From FEN-1297 sp964498065 (GTDB lineage: Bacteria; Bacteroidota; Ignavibacteria; Ignavibacteriales; Ignavibacteriaceae): a stretch of 64,000 nucleotides of DNA. Shown piece by piece: positions 1-9,329 of this stretch. How positions within the stretch are numbered: the first letter of the stretch is position 1; the number at the start of each line of letters is the position of its first letter. The translations under genes were made by a program, and so were the position numbers. Location of the stretch: assembly GCA_964498065.1 (NCBI GenBank), contig CAZCFZ010000003.1:51043-115042 (forward strand), in the 5' to 3' direction. The notes beneath the pieces were generated by a model. It searched no databases and was not told the origin of the DNA. It saw only the letters and a list, made by a program, of their open reading frames with translations.

Positions 1-9
1 GAAACGTTA

Positions 10-69
10 ATAATAAAGGGCAAAAAACTATTCTTTATTTTGCTCTAAAACTAATTACCCCTTTATTAT
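10..69. repeat. 11-bp inverted repeat at window edge
   Basis: ATAATAAAGGG at 10-20 is the exact reverse complement of 59-69, with a 38-nt AT-rich spacer. It lies downstream of the minus-strand gene ending at 191, so it could be part of a transcription end, but the loop is long and there is no clear T-run. The rest of 1-190 shows no gene. Confidence 0.3.
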
Positions 70-190
70 ATCCGATCTTTTTCATTATCTTTTTTCAATT
101 ATTAAATTTATAAGAATCATTCCATAATATATTTTCTTTAACTTTTTATTTTTTTTGATTTTAAAAGCTCATCATTTTATATATTCAGCG

Positions 191-2089
191 TTAGGTATTC
201 GATTTATTATAATCAAAAAAATACGTGCGTGATTCATCCGGCTGAAGATCATTTAGATAAACATAAATTACCTTATCATTTTTATCATATACATATTTAG
301 CCGGTTTCGTTCCCACAAGTTCTGTACTTAAGACAATATCCCTTACAGGCTCATTCATATCAATTTGAACAACCAACCCGTTCACAATTTGCTTTCCGGG
401 ATTTGAAACAGTTAATGCTATACGATATTCTCCTCGCTGATTAACTCTGACTTCTATATAATTTCTTTTCGCCCACCATTTTTCTACTTTAGATGCAGTT
501 GTAATCCAAAAATTTTTCTGTTTAAGATCACCAATAATTTTTTTAATTACATTCACATATTCGGGCTTGCACTGGTAATCGGAATGAAACTCGAAAGTAT
601 ATAAACCACCTTCAAAAAGGACTCTGTCTTCATCTTCTTGATAAGTATAATATTGATAGGTTGTATCTGTTAATCCGAAGTCTCTTATAACCTCATAATC
701 ATCTCTAGCTGTTTTAGGAATTGAGACAATCAAACTGTCCCCAAAAATGATTGATTTAGGTACCGATCTTCCCGATAAAGAATCTGCAAATATATATTTG
801 TACCCGTTTTCTATCATGGACCTAACTGTATTATTATCGTAAATACCGTAAAAGGGCATGCAGCCTGTAACAGATGAATTTAATGATGAATTAAGAATTT
901 TTTTAGCTCTTTTAAATTTCATCAACTGAGAATTAAAATTATAAAGCTTATTTAAAGTATCATTAACCGAATTTAAATGTCCCACATTAATTATAGGAGC
1001 TATATTGCCGTAATATGAAAGAGTTTTAACAAGATTTTTATTTAATTCAGCATCAGCAGGCCTTATAAAGAAAGTTGCCTGAACATTTTCAGATTTTAAG
1101 ATTGATAATAAATTATTTTCATTCTCTAAATTTTTGGAAAGTACGGAGATCAAGACGGCAGCACCGTTATAATCCCCCGGCCAGTCTTTAATAAATGCAA
1201 TCGGTTTATATGAAAGCCAATCCATACAATTTTTGAATAACTTATCAAAATAAATATAATCTTCTTGAACACCAATAATAGAATTGATGTCAAAGCCCAT
1301 CCAAATAAACCGCCCGTTCCCATAGGAACCGTAAGCAATGCCGGCGCTTTTCTTAATCTGCTCCCTGGTAAGACCTTTCTGTAATTTGTAATTATACCAG
1401 AAACTAACTTGTTTAGTTCTAGGATCAAGAACTTCCACAGCCATTGGCCTATCCCATGTAGCCACCCTCAAGGCAAAACCCGCAGGAATATTTGCAGTAA
1501 TAGGAAGACCGCCTCTTAATGTATGTATTTTTGTAAATTCATCGGGAGAAATTTCTTTAGTAAATTTTAAACCGAATGTTTGAGTAAGGAAATCCCACCC
1601 TCTCCATTTTCCGTCATCAGAATAAGATGCGGTGCCGCTGGTTGCGAATACACTGCCCCCGTTAATTAAGAATTTTTTTATCTGCATAACCTCTTTATCG
1701 CTGAGAGATTTTGATCCGGGTAAAATTAATAATTGATATTTATATAAATTTCCCAGTTCAATGGTTGAATCATCAATTACTTTAAATTTATAATTTTCAA
1801 TTGAAATCAGTTTTTTCCAGGTGTTTATATTGTCATTAAGCCATGTACTGCCTTGAGGCAGCATATTCTCTGTATACTGGGAATATAAAATACCAATAGT
1901 TGGTTCTTTACCGTATATTATATTTTTAATGAATTTGGAATTAGGAATAAGCTGAGATGTATCTACTCTACCGTATACACCTCTGAGAATAAATAAATAA
2001 ATAAAGACGGAACTGACCAGCAAAACCAGGCCAGAAATAATAATAAGCGGTTGATTTATTCTACCTCGATATCGAGATTTTAACGCCAC
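191..2089 (-). CDS. Membrane-anchored NodB-fold (pseudo)deacetylase with N-terminal amidotransferase-like domain
   Basis: The 632-residue protein has one N-terminal membrane segment (about residues 13-36), so the rest should lie outside the cytoplasmic membrane. Residues ~60-290 resemble a class-I amidotransferase-like fold (LLILPG, NGGSVFATSG) without a nucleophile cysteine. Residues ~300-545 follow the polysaccharide-deacetylase (NodB) pattern, ending in TFEFHSD and ITTASKVEKWW. The catalytic motifs are degenerate: TFDDG is replaced by LISVLSKN, the HxxxH pair is reduced to a single His in NVGHLNS, and RxPYG has become CMPFYG. The last ~80 residues look like a beta-sandwich. The start overlaps the end of the upstream 180-residue gene by 10 nt, so the two are co-transcribed. 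By position it is the PgaB counterpart of this exopolysaccharide cluster, but I infer binding or scaffolding rather than metal-dependent deacetylation. Fold call fairly sure, function unsure. Confidence 0.7.
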   Translation of the reverse strand: MALKSRYRGRINQPLIIISGLVLLVSSVFIYLFILRGVYGRVDTSQLIPNSKFIKNIIYGKEPTIGILYSQYTENMLPQGSTWLNDNINTWKKLISIENYKFKVIDDSTIELGNLYKYQLLILPGSKSLSDKEVMQIKKFLINGGSVFATSGTASYSDDGKWRGWDFLTQTFGLKFTKEISPDEFTKIHTLRGGLPITANIPAGFALRVATWDRPMAVEVLDPRTKQVSFWYNYKLQKGLTREQIKKSAGIAYGSYGNGRFIWMGFDINSIIGVQEDYIYFDKLFKNCMDWLSYKPIAFIKDWPGDYNGAAVLISVLSKNLENENNLLSILKSENVQATFFIRPADAELNKNLVKTLSYYGNIAPIINVGHLNSVNDTLNKLYNFNSQLMKFKRAKKILNSSLNSSVTGCMPFYGIYDNNTVRSMIENGYKYIFADSLSGRSVPKSIIFGDSLIVSIPKTARDDYEVIRDFGLTDTTYQYYTYQEDEDRVLFEGGLYTFEFHSDYQCKPEYVNVIKKIIGDLKQKNFWITTASKVEKWWAKRNYIEVRVNQRGEYRIALTVSNPGKQIVNGLVVQIDMNEPVRDIVLSTELVGTKPAKYVYDKNDKVIYVYLNDLQPDESRTYFFDYNKSNT

Positions 2090-2622
2090 TTTAATGCCCC
2101 GGTATCTTTATCTTCTTTAGCCGGTACATAACCTTCGGAAGTATATTTTAAGAATTTCGAATCTCGAATTCTTTTTTCTTCTTCAGATCGCTGCGGATAT
2201 CCCGAATATTGATAGCCCGTAGACGAATAACCGACCGTTCCGAATTGTCTGGCTGATTGTTCGGAAGTCACCGAATATGGCGGCCTGTATGCAGTATAAG
2301 GCTGCGGCTTTGGTGTAAACTTTGGCTGCATAGGTCTTTGTGCTTTTACCGATTCTCTCTGCACAAAAGCCGGCTGTTGATATGAAGGTGTTTTTTTAGG
2401 TTCACTAAAAGTTGGTATTGTAACATATCTGCTTGACCTTGCAGCTTGTCTTTCAGCGGCCGGAGTAACCAATTCTGCTTTCACTTCGGATGGTTGAGTT
2501 ATTACGGCAGCCTGTCCTTTCCTCTCTCTAATTTTATAGAGGATATATGCACCTATTGCCAGCAAAAATGTGCTTATAGTAGCAACAAGGATGATTGTTG
2601 ATAAAACCGGAATTAATTCCAT
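2080..2622 (-). CDS. Small single-pass membrane protein of the exopolysaccharide cluster
   Basis: The 180-residue protein has one hydrophobic segment at about residues 6-29, then a basic RERK stretch and a long low-complexity tail rich in Pro, Gln, Ser and Tyr, which should be disordered and cytoplasmic. I recognise no family. It lies between the glycosyltransferase and the NodB-fold protein and overlaps the latter by 10 nt. In synthase-dependent polysaccharide systems a small membrane subunit (PgaD, for example) often occupies this position, but there is no sequence similarity I can claim, so the role is inferred from context only. Confidence 0.6.
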   Translation of the reverse strand: MELIPVLSTIILVATISTFLLAIGAYILYKIRERKGQAAVITQPSEVKAELVTPAAERQAARSSRYVTIPTFSEPKKTPSYQQPAFVQRESVKAQRPMQPKFTPKPQPYTAYRPPYSVTSEQSARQFGTVGYSSTGYQYSGYPQRSEEEKRIRDSKFLKYTSEGYVPAKEDKDTGALKWR

Positions 2623-2652
2623 TAGTCCCTCTCTAATATGCTAAATATAATT

Positions 2653-4056
2653 TTATACTTTGGCAGTGCCAACGCGTTCCAGCTTTCCCCAAGTCATTCT
2701 GATACCAAGAAATTCTTCTATAGTAGACATTGCCTTACAAATGTCAATTATTAAAATAAAAAACATTCTGTATATTATTGAATAACCCACAAGTCTGTAC
2801 TCTTCCCTCTCAACTGCAATACAATATAATGCCGTAACTAGATCAAGCAAAGCTAAACCTGCCCACCAGAAAAAAATTAAATTTGAAAAACCAAAAGCTA
2901 AAGCCGCTATTATAAAAAATAAATTTGCCGCTATATTCATGGTCGGCCAAATTAATGCTTCATAAAACATAGTCCAAAGTATAAATGTATCTCCAAAGTT
3001 AATACTTGGATCAAACATCAATTTTTTATGTTTTCTAATAGACTGGAGAATACCGCGCGTCCATCTGTATCTTTGTTTTAACAGTTGTTGTAATTTAGCC
3101 GGCGCTTCGGTATAAGAAATAGAATTTGGTTCATAATATATTTTCCAGCCGTTTGCCAGAATCTTAAGTGTTAAATCTGCATCTTCCGCAAATGTATCGC
3201 TTGAATAAAATCCGGCTTCTTCAATAGCTTTTCTCCTAAAAAATCCGATAGGACCGGGAATAATATTTACCAACCTAACATAGCTTTGAGCACTCCTTGC
3301 CATGTTTAATCCTTCAATATATTCAAGAGCTTGAAGATCGGTAAATAATTTTCCGCGATTTAAAACCTTAACATTGCCTGCAACCGCACCAATTTCTCTG
3401 TTAGCAAAATGACGAATAGCTAATTTTACAGAATCCGGAGATAATTGAGAATCTCCATCCATACAAAGAATAATTTCGGCTTTAGATAATCTGATACCCG
3501 CATTTAAAGCTTTAGCTTTTCCGCCGTTCGGTTTGCTGATTAACGAAATTTTAATATCATTATATTTACCTCTTTGGTAACCGACAAGAGATTCGGCAAC
3601 ATTTTTAGTCCCGTCTGTTGAACCGTCATTTATAATTATAATTTCATAGTTTGGATAATCCAATTGAAGTAATGAAATAATTGAATCCGTTATTACTTTT
3701 TCTTCGTTATAAACCGGGACTAAAATAGAAACAAACGGAAAGTATCCGCTTTCCGTTGGACTGTATGTATACTCATTTATATATAAATAAGCTAAGGATA
3801 AAATAGAAAAATATCGGAAAAGTAATACAAATAAAAAAATTACTAATGAAACAATTGTAGCATATTCTAATAATGCTTTAAAACTTAATACAGTCATAGG
3901 AAGGGTATAAATAATTACCATTATTAAAAACAAAGACAACAGCCCATTTATAATTATTCGCCGAATATATTTTCGCTTTTTATTCTCTTCTTGCTGCGCC
4001 GGTTCTCTGTTATCTAGCGTTAGTGAATCACGTCTTACTTCCTGATTTAACTGCAT
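2653..4056 (-). CDS. Processive family-2 glycosyltransferase (PgaC/BcsA-type polysaccharide synthase)
   Basis: The 467-residue inner-membrane GT2 enzyme has two N-terminal membrane segments (~33-55, ~62-84), a cytoplasmic catalytic domain and three to four C-terminal membrane segments. All hallmark motifs of processive beta-glycan synthases are present: VPVYNEE, NDGSTDGT, DGDSQL (DxD), AEDADL and QRYRWTRG (QxxRW). Such enzymes polymerise a sugar nucleotide and pass the chain across the membrane. The sugar cannot be read from the sequence; PgaC/IcaA (poly-N-acetylglucosamine), hyaluronan or cellulose-like synthases all share these motifs. It is followed closely by the two small-cluster genes downstream, and is preceded by a 285-nt gap holding a palindrome at 4145-4161. 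Confidence 0.9.
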   Translation of the reverse strand: MQLNQEVRRDSLTLDNREPAQQEENKKRKYIRRIIINGLLSLFLIMVIIYTLPMTVLSFKALLEYATIVSLVIFLFVLLFRYFSILSLAYLYINEYTYSPTESGYFPFVSILVPVYNEEKVITDSIISLLQLDYPNYEIIIINDGSTDGTKNVAESLVGYQRGKYNDIKISLISKPNGGKAKALNAGIRLSKAEIILCMDGDSQLSPDSVKLAIRHFANREIGAVAGNVKVLNRGKLFTDLQALEYIEGLNMARSAQSYVRLVNIIPGPIGFFRRKAIEEAGFYSSDTFAEDADLTLKILANGWKIYYEPNSISYTEAPAKLQQLLKQRYRWTRGILQSIRKHKKLMFDPSINFGDTFILWTMFYEALIWPTMNIAANLFFIIAALAFGFSNLIFFWWAGLALLDLVTALYCIAVEREEYRLVGYSIIYRMFFILIIDICKAMSTIEEFLGIRMTWGKLERVGTAKV

Positions 4057-4144
4057 AGTATTTTATATCTTTTTTTATCAATTCGGCAATTATAATGCCA
4101 CCTAATACGTTTTTTCTAAACAATTTATCGATGTTTCCCTCCCC

Positions 4145-4161
4145 TAATCTGTAACAGATTA
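4145..4161. promoter_or_regulatory. 17-nt palindrome upstream of the polysaccharide synthase
   Basis: TAATCTGT-A-ACAGATTA is a perfect 8-bp inverted repeat with a one-base centre, about 90 nt upstream of the glycosyltransferase start on the minus strand. Such compact dyads are typical dimeric-repressor or activator operators. No T-run follows, so a terminator is less likely. No regulator gene is adjacent. Confidence 0.35.
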
Positions 4162-4341
4162 AGATAAGACACATCATTGTATCAATCTAAGTCAAAAAAA
4201 ATTATTTTACTTAAAAATCCTAATTATATTAAATATAACTATTTAGCTTCAGGCCGATGAGTTTTTAAGTTAAAAATTTTTCAATAAAGTTCTTAAAAAA
4301 TTTGATATCTATTATAATTTAATTTTAAAACTGAATTTTTT

Positions 4342-7212
4342 TTACAAAGCCCAATATGCAGTAAGATTTGCCGAAAAAGAACTATACCCAACTACATTTT
4401 GAAAGCTGCTGCCGCCTGATATTCTTCCTTGGATTGTCAGTCGACTTATAATACGAACACTGGCATTTACATATGCCTGTCGAAGTATATAATTACTATT
4501 TTCAACAAATCCGATTAAACCGCCGATTGTAACTGTAGACTTTGAATCATGAATAATATCCCAATCGGCCCAAACATTATTAGAAGAATAATTTCTAGGA
4601 GAAAAATAATGAGTAGTTTGGGTCCGGAATCCGGAATCATAAAATTCATAGCCTAGAATAAAATCCTTATAAAAATATTTCCCTAGTCTTAAAGACAATG
4701 CATAACCATTATTGCCGTCCTGAAAGCCGAAATTAGAATATCCTGCTGAAAATTTAATACCTGATATAATTTGATAGTATCCTCCTATTCTAAAAAGATT
4801 AGCAGTTAACCTGGTACCTATTAAATAAGGAGCATAAATTATTTGCGAAGCATCCATTCTGGAATAATTGCCGTAAATTGAATAGTGATTTGTTTCTTCA
4901 GAACGGAAGAATATGTCGGTTACCGGTCTATGTATTGAATTAAGGTAATAAGTATTACCAAAATTTACTCCAAAAGTTGAAATGGAAGACAATCTGAAGG
5001 TTAGTCCGAATCTGATAGTATTTGCATTTATATGTGAAGAATCGGAAGTTAAGTTTGTCCTAAATGCTTCTGCACCTATTGATAGGAAAGTAGTTAATCC
5101 CAAATCAACTCTTAAACCTTCAATATTATTTTTAATTCCCAAATTGTCCGAATAATAAGATCCGTAAGGAGTTATTAGAGTATAAATGGGAAAAGATGAT
5201 AACATCCCTCTAAAACCTGTAACCGGGAGCCATTTATACCTCTGTTCTACAACTGAAGATTGCGCAGAATCCAGTTTCATGTGTTTTTCCATCCTATCAT
5301 ATACATCTCTGGCTTTATCATATTCTTTCATACGGGCATAAGAATCACCCAAGTACAAAGAAGCATAAAAATTATCCGGTTGCTTCTCAGCTAATCTTTG
5401 AAAGCTTTTGAGCGCTTTAATTGAGTCACCCATTGCATAATAGGTTGTTGCCCTAGAATAATCGATATTGAAGTCGTAATTATTTTTCAATAATTCAGTA
5501 TAAATATCAACTGCCTTTTGATAATTTCCGGCACAAACATTTACATCAGCAAATTCTTTTTCAATTATAGGATTAGGAGGAGAATTTTTTAGGAATTCTT
5601 CATACTTGGATAATGCTTCTTTACATTTATTTGATGAATATAATTTTTCCGCCTCACTAAGAATTGCGTAATTTTTTTCCTGTTTGTATCTAAACTGGTT
5701 AAGCGTTAAGGCCGACTGCAGACTTTTAAGCTGAGAGCTATTGGGATATATAGACTTAACTTTTTCCATATAATTTTCAGCTAGTGAAAAATCGTTTTGC
5801 TGCATATTAATGAAACTCATTGCAACCAGAGCCCTAAGGTTATCGGGTTCTTTTGTTAATACGTTTTGAAGATATTTTTTAGCCTCACCAAAGTTTTGTC
5901 CCGTCCACCCGTCAAGTTCAGCCATAAATAACTGGTATTTTAAATTATCAGGCTCTAATTTTAACAAATGCTTTACAGTTTCTTGTGCTTTGAAATAATC
6001 ACGATTATTTGCTTCAACTTCAGCATAATTATATAAAATATCCTTATCATCAGGATATACATTTAAATAATTTTCATATACAGCCATTGCCGAATCATAT
6101 TCCTGCAGTTTGTTGTATGCCTGCCCGAGTTTTAAGACTGCATTTTTATTTAAAGAATCTTTAGCTAAAATTTCTTTATATTTTACAACTTGTGCGTTAT
6201 AATAAACAGTTTGAAGTGAATCTACTAATTGAGATATTTGAGCAACCTGGGTCGAATCATATTTTGCATTTTCGAGTATTTGTATTTGCTGATTTGCTTC
6301 TTCGAATCGGTTGGCTTTATAAAGGTCTTTAATTAACCGCAATCTTATTTTATTATTTAATGGATTCTTTTTTAAAATTCTATAGTATCTATCAATGGGA
6401 TAAACAAACCTGGATCGTCCTAAAGATAATCCATAATTATAATATCTGTACGTTGTATCATTTATTGTGTAAATGTAGCCTTTGCCTTTAGCTAAATCCA
6501 AACCATTAATAGCTTCTTTGAAATATGGTTTAAGCGCCAATGCATTTTCAAATGCCTTTACCGCCGTTCTATACTTTCCCAGCCACAGAGAAAAGTAACC
6601 AAACCTGGACCAAAGTCTCTGATCGTTAGGATATTCTTCAGTATATTTTTTAAGTATCGGCCATCCTTTAGAAATATGATTATTTTTGCCTAGAATTTCG
6701 GAATACCTGATAATTTCATCAGGAGATGCATGTACAAGAGTTAAGTATTTATCATACCACTCTTCAGCAACCAGCCATTTTCCCAAATTCTTATACGCTT
6801 TTCCAATAGCAAGATAGTTATTCGGGTTCTTAGGATTTATGGCAATTTCTCTTTTAAATCCTTCAATTTCATTATAAAGTAATTTGTACCAGGAATTAGT
6901 AGCTCTGTTAAGGTTGGTATTTATATACGAATTGCCGGGTTCCAGCTTTTTTGCAAGGCGGAAATTATAAACAGCATCTTCATATCGTTGTTGTTTTTCA
7001 TAACAAAGCCCTATTAGATTATATCCATCGGCTTCTTGAGGCCGCGCTGATATATATTTGTTCAGAAGGTCTATTGCTTCACCGTAACGGCCGGACTGCA
7101 TTTCACTCTGTGCTTCCGTCTTTAATTCATTAATTTCATTTTGACCATTGACAGTGAAACATAACCCTAACAATATAAAAATTATGATTGTAAAGAATGC
7201 ATTTTGTTTCAT
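4342..7212 (-). CDS. TPR protein with C-terminal outer-membrane beta-barrel (PgaA/YaiO-like exporter)
   Basis: The 956-residue protein begins with a signal peptide (hydrophobic to about residue 22, then VNGQ). Residues ~25-660 consist of many tetratricopeptide repeats (for example YNLIGLCYEKQQRYEDAVYNF). From ~680 to the end it changes to alternating hydrophobic/aromatic strands that finish in NLTAYWAL, as expected of an outer-membrane barrel. The combination of periplasmic TPRs and a barrel is that of PgaA, which guides a polymer through the periplasm and across the outer membrane; the barrel itself resembles the YaiO type. It begins 11 nt after the ATPase gene upstream, so they share a transcript. 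The link to the glycosyltransferase downstream is by context. Confidence 0.8.
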   Translation of the reverse strand: MKQNAFFTIIIFILLGLCFTVNGQNEINELKTEAQSEMQSGRYGEAIDLLNKYISARPQEADGYNLIGLCYEKQQRYEDAVYNFRLAKKLEPGNSYINTNLNRATNSWYKLLYNEIEGFKREIAINPKNPNNYLAIGKAYKNLGKWLVAEEWYDKYLTLVHASPDEIIRYSEILGKNNHISKGWPILKKYTEEYPNDQRLWSRFGYFSLWLGKYRTAVKAFENALALKPYFKEAINGLDLAKGKGYIYTINDTTYRYYNYGLSLGRSRFVYPIDRYYRILKKNPLNNKIRLRLIKDLYKANRFEEANQQIQILENAKYDSTQVAQISQLVDSLQTVYYNAQVVKYKEILAKDSLNKNAVLKLGQAYNKLQEYDSAMAVYENYLNVYPDDKDILYNYAEVEANNRDYFKAQETVKHLLKLEPDNLKYQLFMAELDGWTGQNFGEAKKYLQNVLTKEPDNLRALVAMSFINMQQNDFSLAENYMEKVKSIYPNSSQLKSLQSALTLNQFRYKQEKNYAILSEAEKLYSSNKCKEALSKYEEFLKNSPPNPIIEKEFADVNVCAGNYQKAVDIYTELLKNNYDFNIDYSRATTYYAMGDSIKALKSFQRLAEKQPDNFYASLYLGDSYARMKEYDKARDVYDRMEKHMKLDSAQSSVVEQRYKWLPVTGFRGMLSSFPIYTLITPYGSYYSDNLGIKNNIEGLRVDLGLTTFLSIGAEAFRTNLTSDSSHINANTIRFGLTFRLSSISTFGVNFGNTYYLNSIHRPVTDIFFRSEETNHYSIYGNYSRMDASQIIYAPYLIGTRLTANLFRIGGYYQIISGIKFSAGYSNFGFQDGNNGYALSLRLGKYFYKDFILGYEFYDSGFRTQTTHYFSPRNYSSNNVWADWDIIHDSKSTVTIGGLIGFVENSNYILRQAYVNASVRIISRLTIQGRISGGSSFQNVVGYSSFSANLTAYWAL

Positions 7213-7223
7213 TAAACATTCTA

Positions 7224-8495
7224 TTAGTAAATTCCTAATTTATTCTTCTCCGTCCCGTTATCAGAAAGAATTCTGTCCATTATGCTGTCTGCATTTTGAA
7301 TACTTTCGTCAACTCTAATGGCATATACAGATATGTATTGGATAACATCTTGTAAATATTCGGGATCATGATTAGGAAGATTACTTTTTATTTTAGCAAT
7401 TATTGAATTAATGCCTTTCGGTTCTTCTTTAGTGGCCAGCACAATTACTTTATTAGAGATAAGACAAATTTTATCTTTCTTGTCGGTAGAAAGTCTAATA
7501 GCATTTTGCAATTGCGTAAGCGTTAATAGTCCCAGGCTTTCGGCAACGACATCTAATTTAAAGGAAATTACCGTAAATAATTGACCGGTACTTTTATACA
7601 AAGCTATTTGATTATTCAATATTAAATAGAAATCACTTTCGGAATAATAATTCGGATATGAATATTGTTCTTCTTCAGTAGAAATATCGGCAAGTGATTT
7701 ATACTTCAATTGTGTCTCCTTTGTGGTAGAGGCAGGAAACTTTGTAATTGTATGCTTTGGATGATATTCTGCCGTTATTCCTTTATACGGTTCAATATAA
7801 TAATTTGACGTAAATTTACCTTCCGGATGCCCAATATTAGGAGTAATAGTTATAATCCCTCCATTTACCTGATTAACTTCATCTTCCGTCTTTTGAAGAT
7901 AAATAACACCCGTTGAAGAGGCGGCAAGTGCATCGACAATTGAATTTGTTAAAGGAGTAACAGGATCGCCCAGAACAAATAAACTTGTAATACCGTTTTC
8001 TTCAATACCTTCTATAGTTTGGCCGAATACATCCCTAAGTAAGCTAATATCATTAAACCCGATAAAAGGCGTCAGCTCATCAAAAACGATTTTATTAGGC
8101 TGGTACTGTTCAACAAGAGCGACAATATCATTTAAATATTCAATTAGAAAATTATCCGGGTTATCAACTTCGTACAAATCTGTTGGCGAGGCTACTCTAA
8201 CAACAATTATAAAATTTTGATTCATATAGTGCTGTAAGTCGAAATCAATTGAGGCTGCCTGAATCATTAAATCTTTCGGACGCATGCTTGTAAAATAAAG
8301 GCATACTTCCTTTTTACTTGCACACTCCATTGCAAATTGAAGACTTAACAGAGTCCTTCCGGATTTTCTTGGTCCGATTAGTAAATATGTGCCCCCTCTA
8401 TAAAATCCTCCCCAGGCATTATCAATAAAAGAAATGCCGGAAGGCAGCAGTTGTATCTTATTTTTCATAACCTCATCACATTTTTTTGTAAACAA
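7224..8495 (-). CDS. RecA/KaiC (RAD55)-like ATPase-fold protein with altered Walker A
   Basis: The 423-residue protein opens with the KaiC/RAD55 pattern (PSGISFIDNAWGGFYRGGTYLL) and a P-loop reading GPRKSGRT. The invariant Walker lysine is therefore arginine; a Walker B-like NKIVFDEL follows. ATP hydrolysis may be impaired. Residues ~285-415 form a second alpha/beta domain whose spacing faintly resembles a degenerate GGDEF domain (FTVISFKLDVVAE ... ISNKVIVLA), without the GGDEF residues. It is the first gene of the exopolysaccharide transcription unit, 11 nt before the TPR-barrel gene. A start at Met10 (MKNKIQ) is an alternative. I infer a regulatory role in polymer secretion, not shown by the sequence. 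Confidence 0.65.
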   Translation of the reverse strand: MFTKKCDEVMKNKIQLLPSGISFIDNAWGGFYRGGTYLLIGPRKSGRTLLSLQFAMECASKKEVCLYFTSMRPKDLMIQAASIDFDLQHYMNQNFIIVVRVASPTDLYEVDNPDNFLIEYLNDIVALVEQYQPNKIVFDELTPFIGFNDISLLRDVFGQTIEGIEENGITSLFVLGDPVTPLTNSIVDALAASSTGVIYLQKTEDEVNQVNGGIITITPNIGHPEGKFTSNYYIEPYKGITAEYHPKHTITKFPASTTKETQLKYKSLADISTEEEQYSYPNYYSESDFYLILNNQIALYKSTGQLFTVISFKLDVVAESLGLLTLTQLQNAIRLSTDKKDKICLISNKVIVLATKEEPKGINSIIAKIKSNLPNHDPEYLQDVIQYISVYAIRVDESIQNADSIMDRILSDNGTEKNKLGIY

Positions 8496-8902
8496 GCCAA
8501 ATTTTATGCCGAAATTAAGTATTTAATATTCCGAATTTTTATAAAAGCGGCCGGTTATTCTGATTTAAATAGAGACAAGTAATTATTTGTGTATTATAAT
8601 GTTACAAACAAATTTCGTGCAGTTTTTAATTAAAAAATAAAGAATTTTTAATCAAATGAATTATAAATTGTGAAATTTTTTAGTAAATAAAAGTTGAAAA
8701 AATCGATAAGCAAAATTCATATATCTAAACAACAAATAAAGTTTAAGGTTAAAAGTGAAATACTTTTAACCAAATATAATTTTGTGTAAATAACATTGAA
8801 TAAATTTTAGTTGAAGCGTTTGGTTGATTGTAAAAAGATAAGTAAATATTAAAATAACAAATAGTACAATTTTGATTATATTTTTTGAAATATATTATTG
8901 CA
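8496..8902. other. Gene-free AT-rich spacer
   Basis: No coding frame of substance is visible. The only clear structure is the hairpin at 8747-8771, listed separately. A TATATTTG box on the minus strand (8778-8771) matches the Bacteroidota -7 element but has no matching -33 TTG at 20-21 nt. Confidence 0.6.
8747..8771. terminator. 10-bp perfect hairpin, possible terminator of the receiver gene
   Basis: GGTTAAAAGT (8747-8756), a 5-nt loop, and ACTTTTAACC (8762-8771) form a perfect stem. Read on the minus strand it follows the receiver gene by about 130 nt and is trailed by a T-rich but interrupted stretch. It could end that transcript or sit in the leader of the ATPase gene. Confidence 0.45.
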
Positions 8903-9283
8903 TTATATTAGCTTTTCAACCGCACTCAATAAAGTTGATTTTTCTACAGGTTTAGGTAAATAATCGTTAGCGCCAATTTGAAGAAATTTTTCTCTATCAC
9001 CTTTTAGAGCATAAGCTGTTATAACAATGATCGGGATAATTTTATGTTCTTGCATTTTGCGAATTTGAAGAATAACATCTTCACCGGATAATTCTCCGGG
9101 AAGATGTATATCAAGAAGAAGTGCATCAAATTGCTTTTTCTTTAACAATTCTATCCCTACCTCGGCATTTTCAGCAATTTCTACCGAATATTTTTCCCTT
9201 AAATAAATTTTAAATATTAATTGAGTTTCAATATTATCTTCGATTAATAATAAATTTTTCTTATTCCCTATTTCATCAGCCAT
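8903..9283 (-). CDS. Orphan single-domain response regulator (receiver only)
   Basis: The 126-residue protein is a receiver domain and nothing else. The acidic pair is in LLLIEDN, the phospho-acceptor is Asp58 in LLLDIH, the switch Thr is in VITAYA, and the conserved Lys is in YLPKPV. The sequence around ALKGDREKF is typical of receivers that work with hybrid kinases. It has no output domain, so it must act through protein contact or phosphotransfer. It lies 46 nt downstream of the fatty-acid hydroxylase gene on the same strand. No kinase is adjacent, so the partner is unknown. A second such protein is encoded at 53670-54062. Confidence 0.9.
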   Translation of the reverse strand: MADEIGNKKNLLLIEDNIETQLIFKIYLREKYSVEIAENAEVGIELLKKKQFDALLLDIHLPGELSGEDVILQIRKMQEHKIIPIIVITAYALKGDREKFLQIGANDYLPKPVEKSTLLSAVEKLI

Positions 9284-9329
9284 AAGCTACAAAGAAATTA
9301 TTTATAATTATATTTGTTGAACATAAGTA

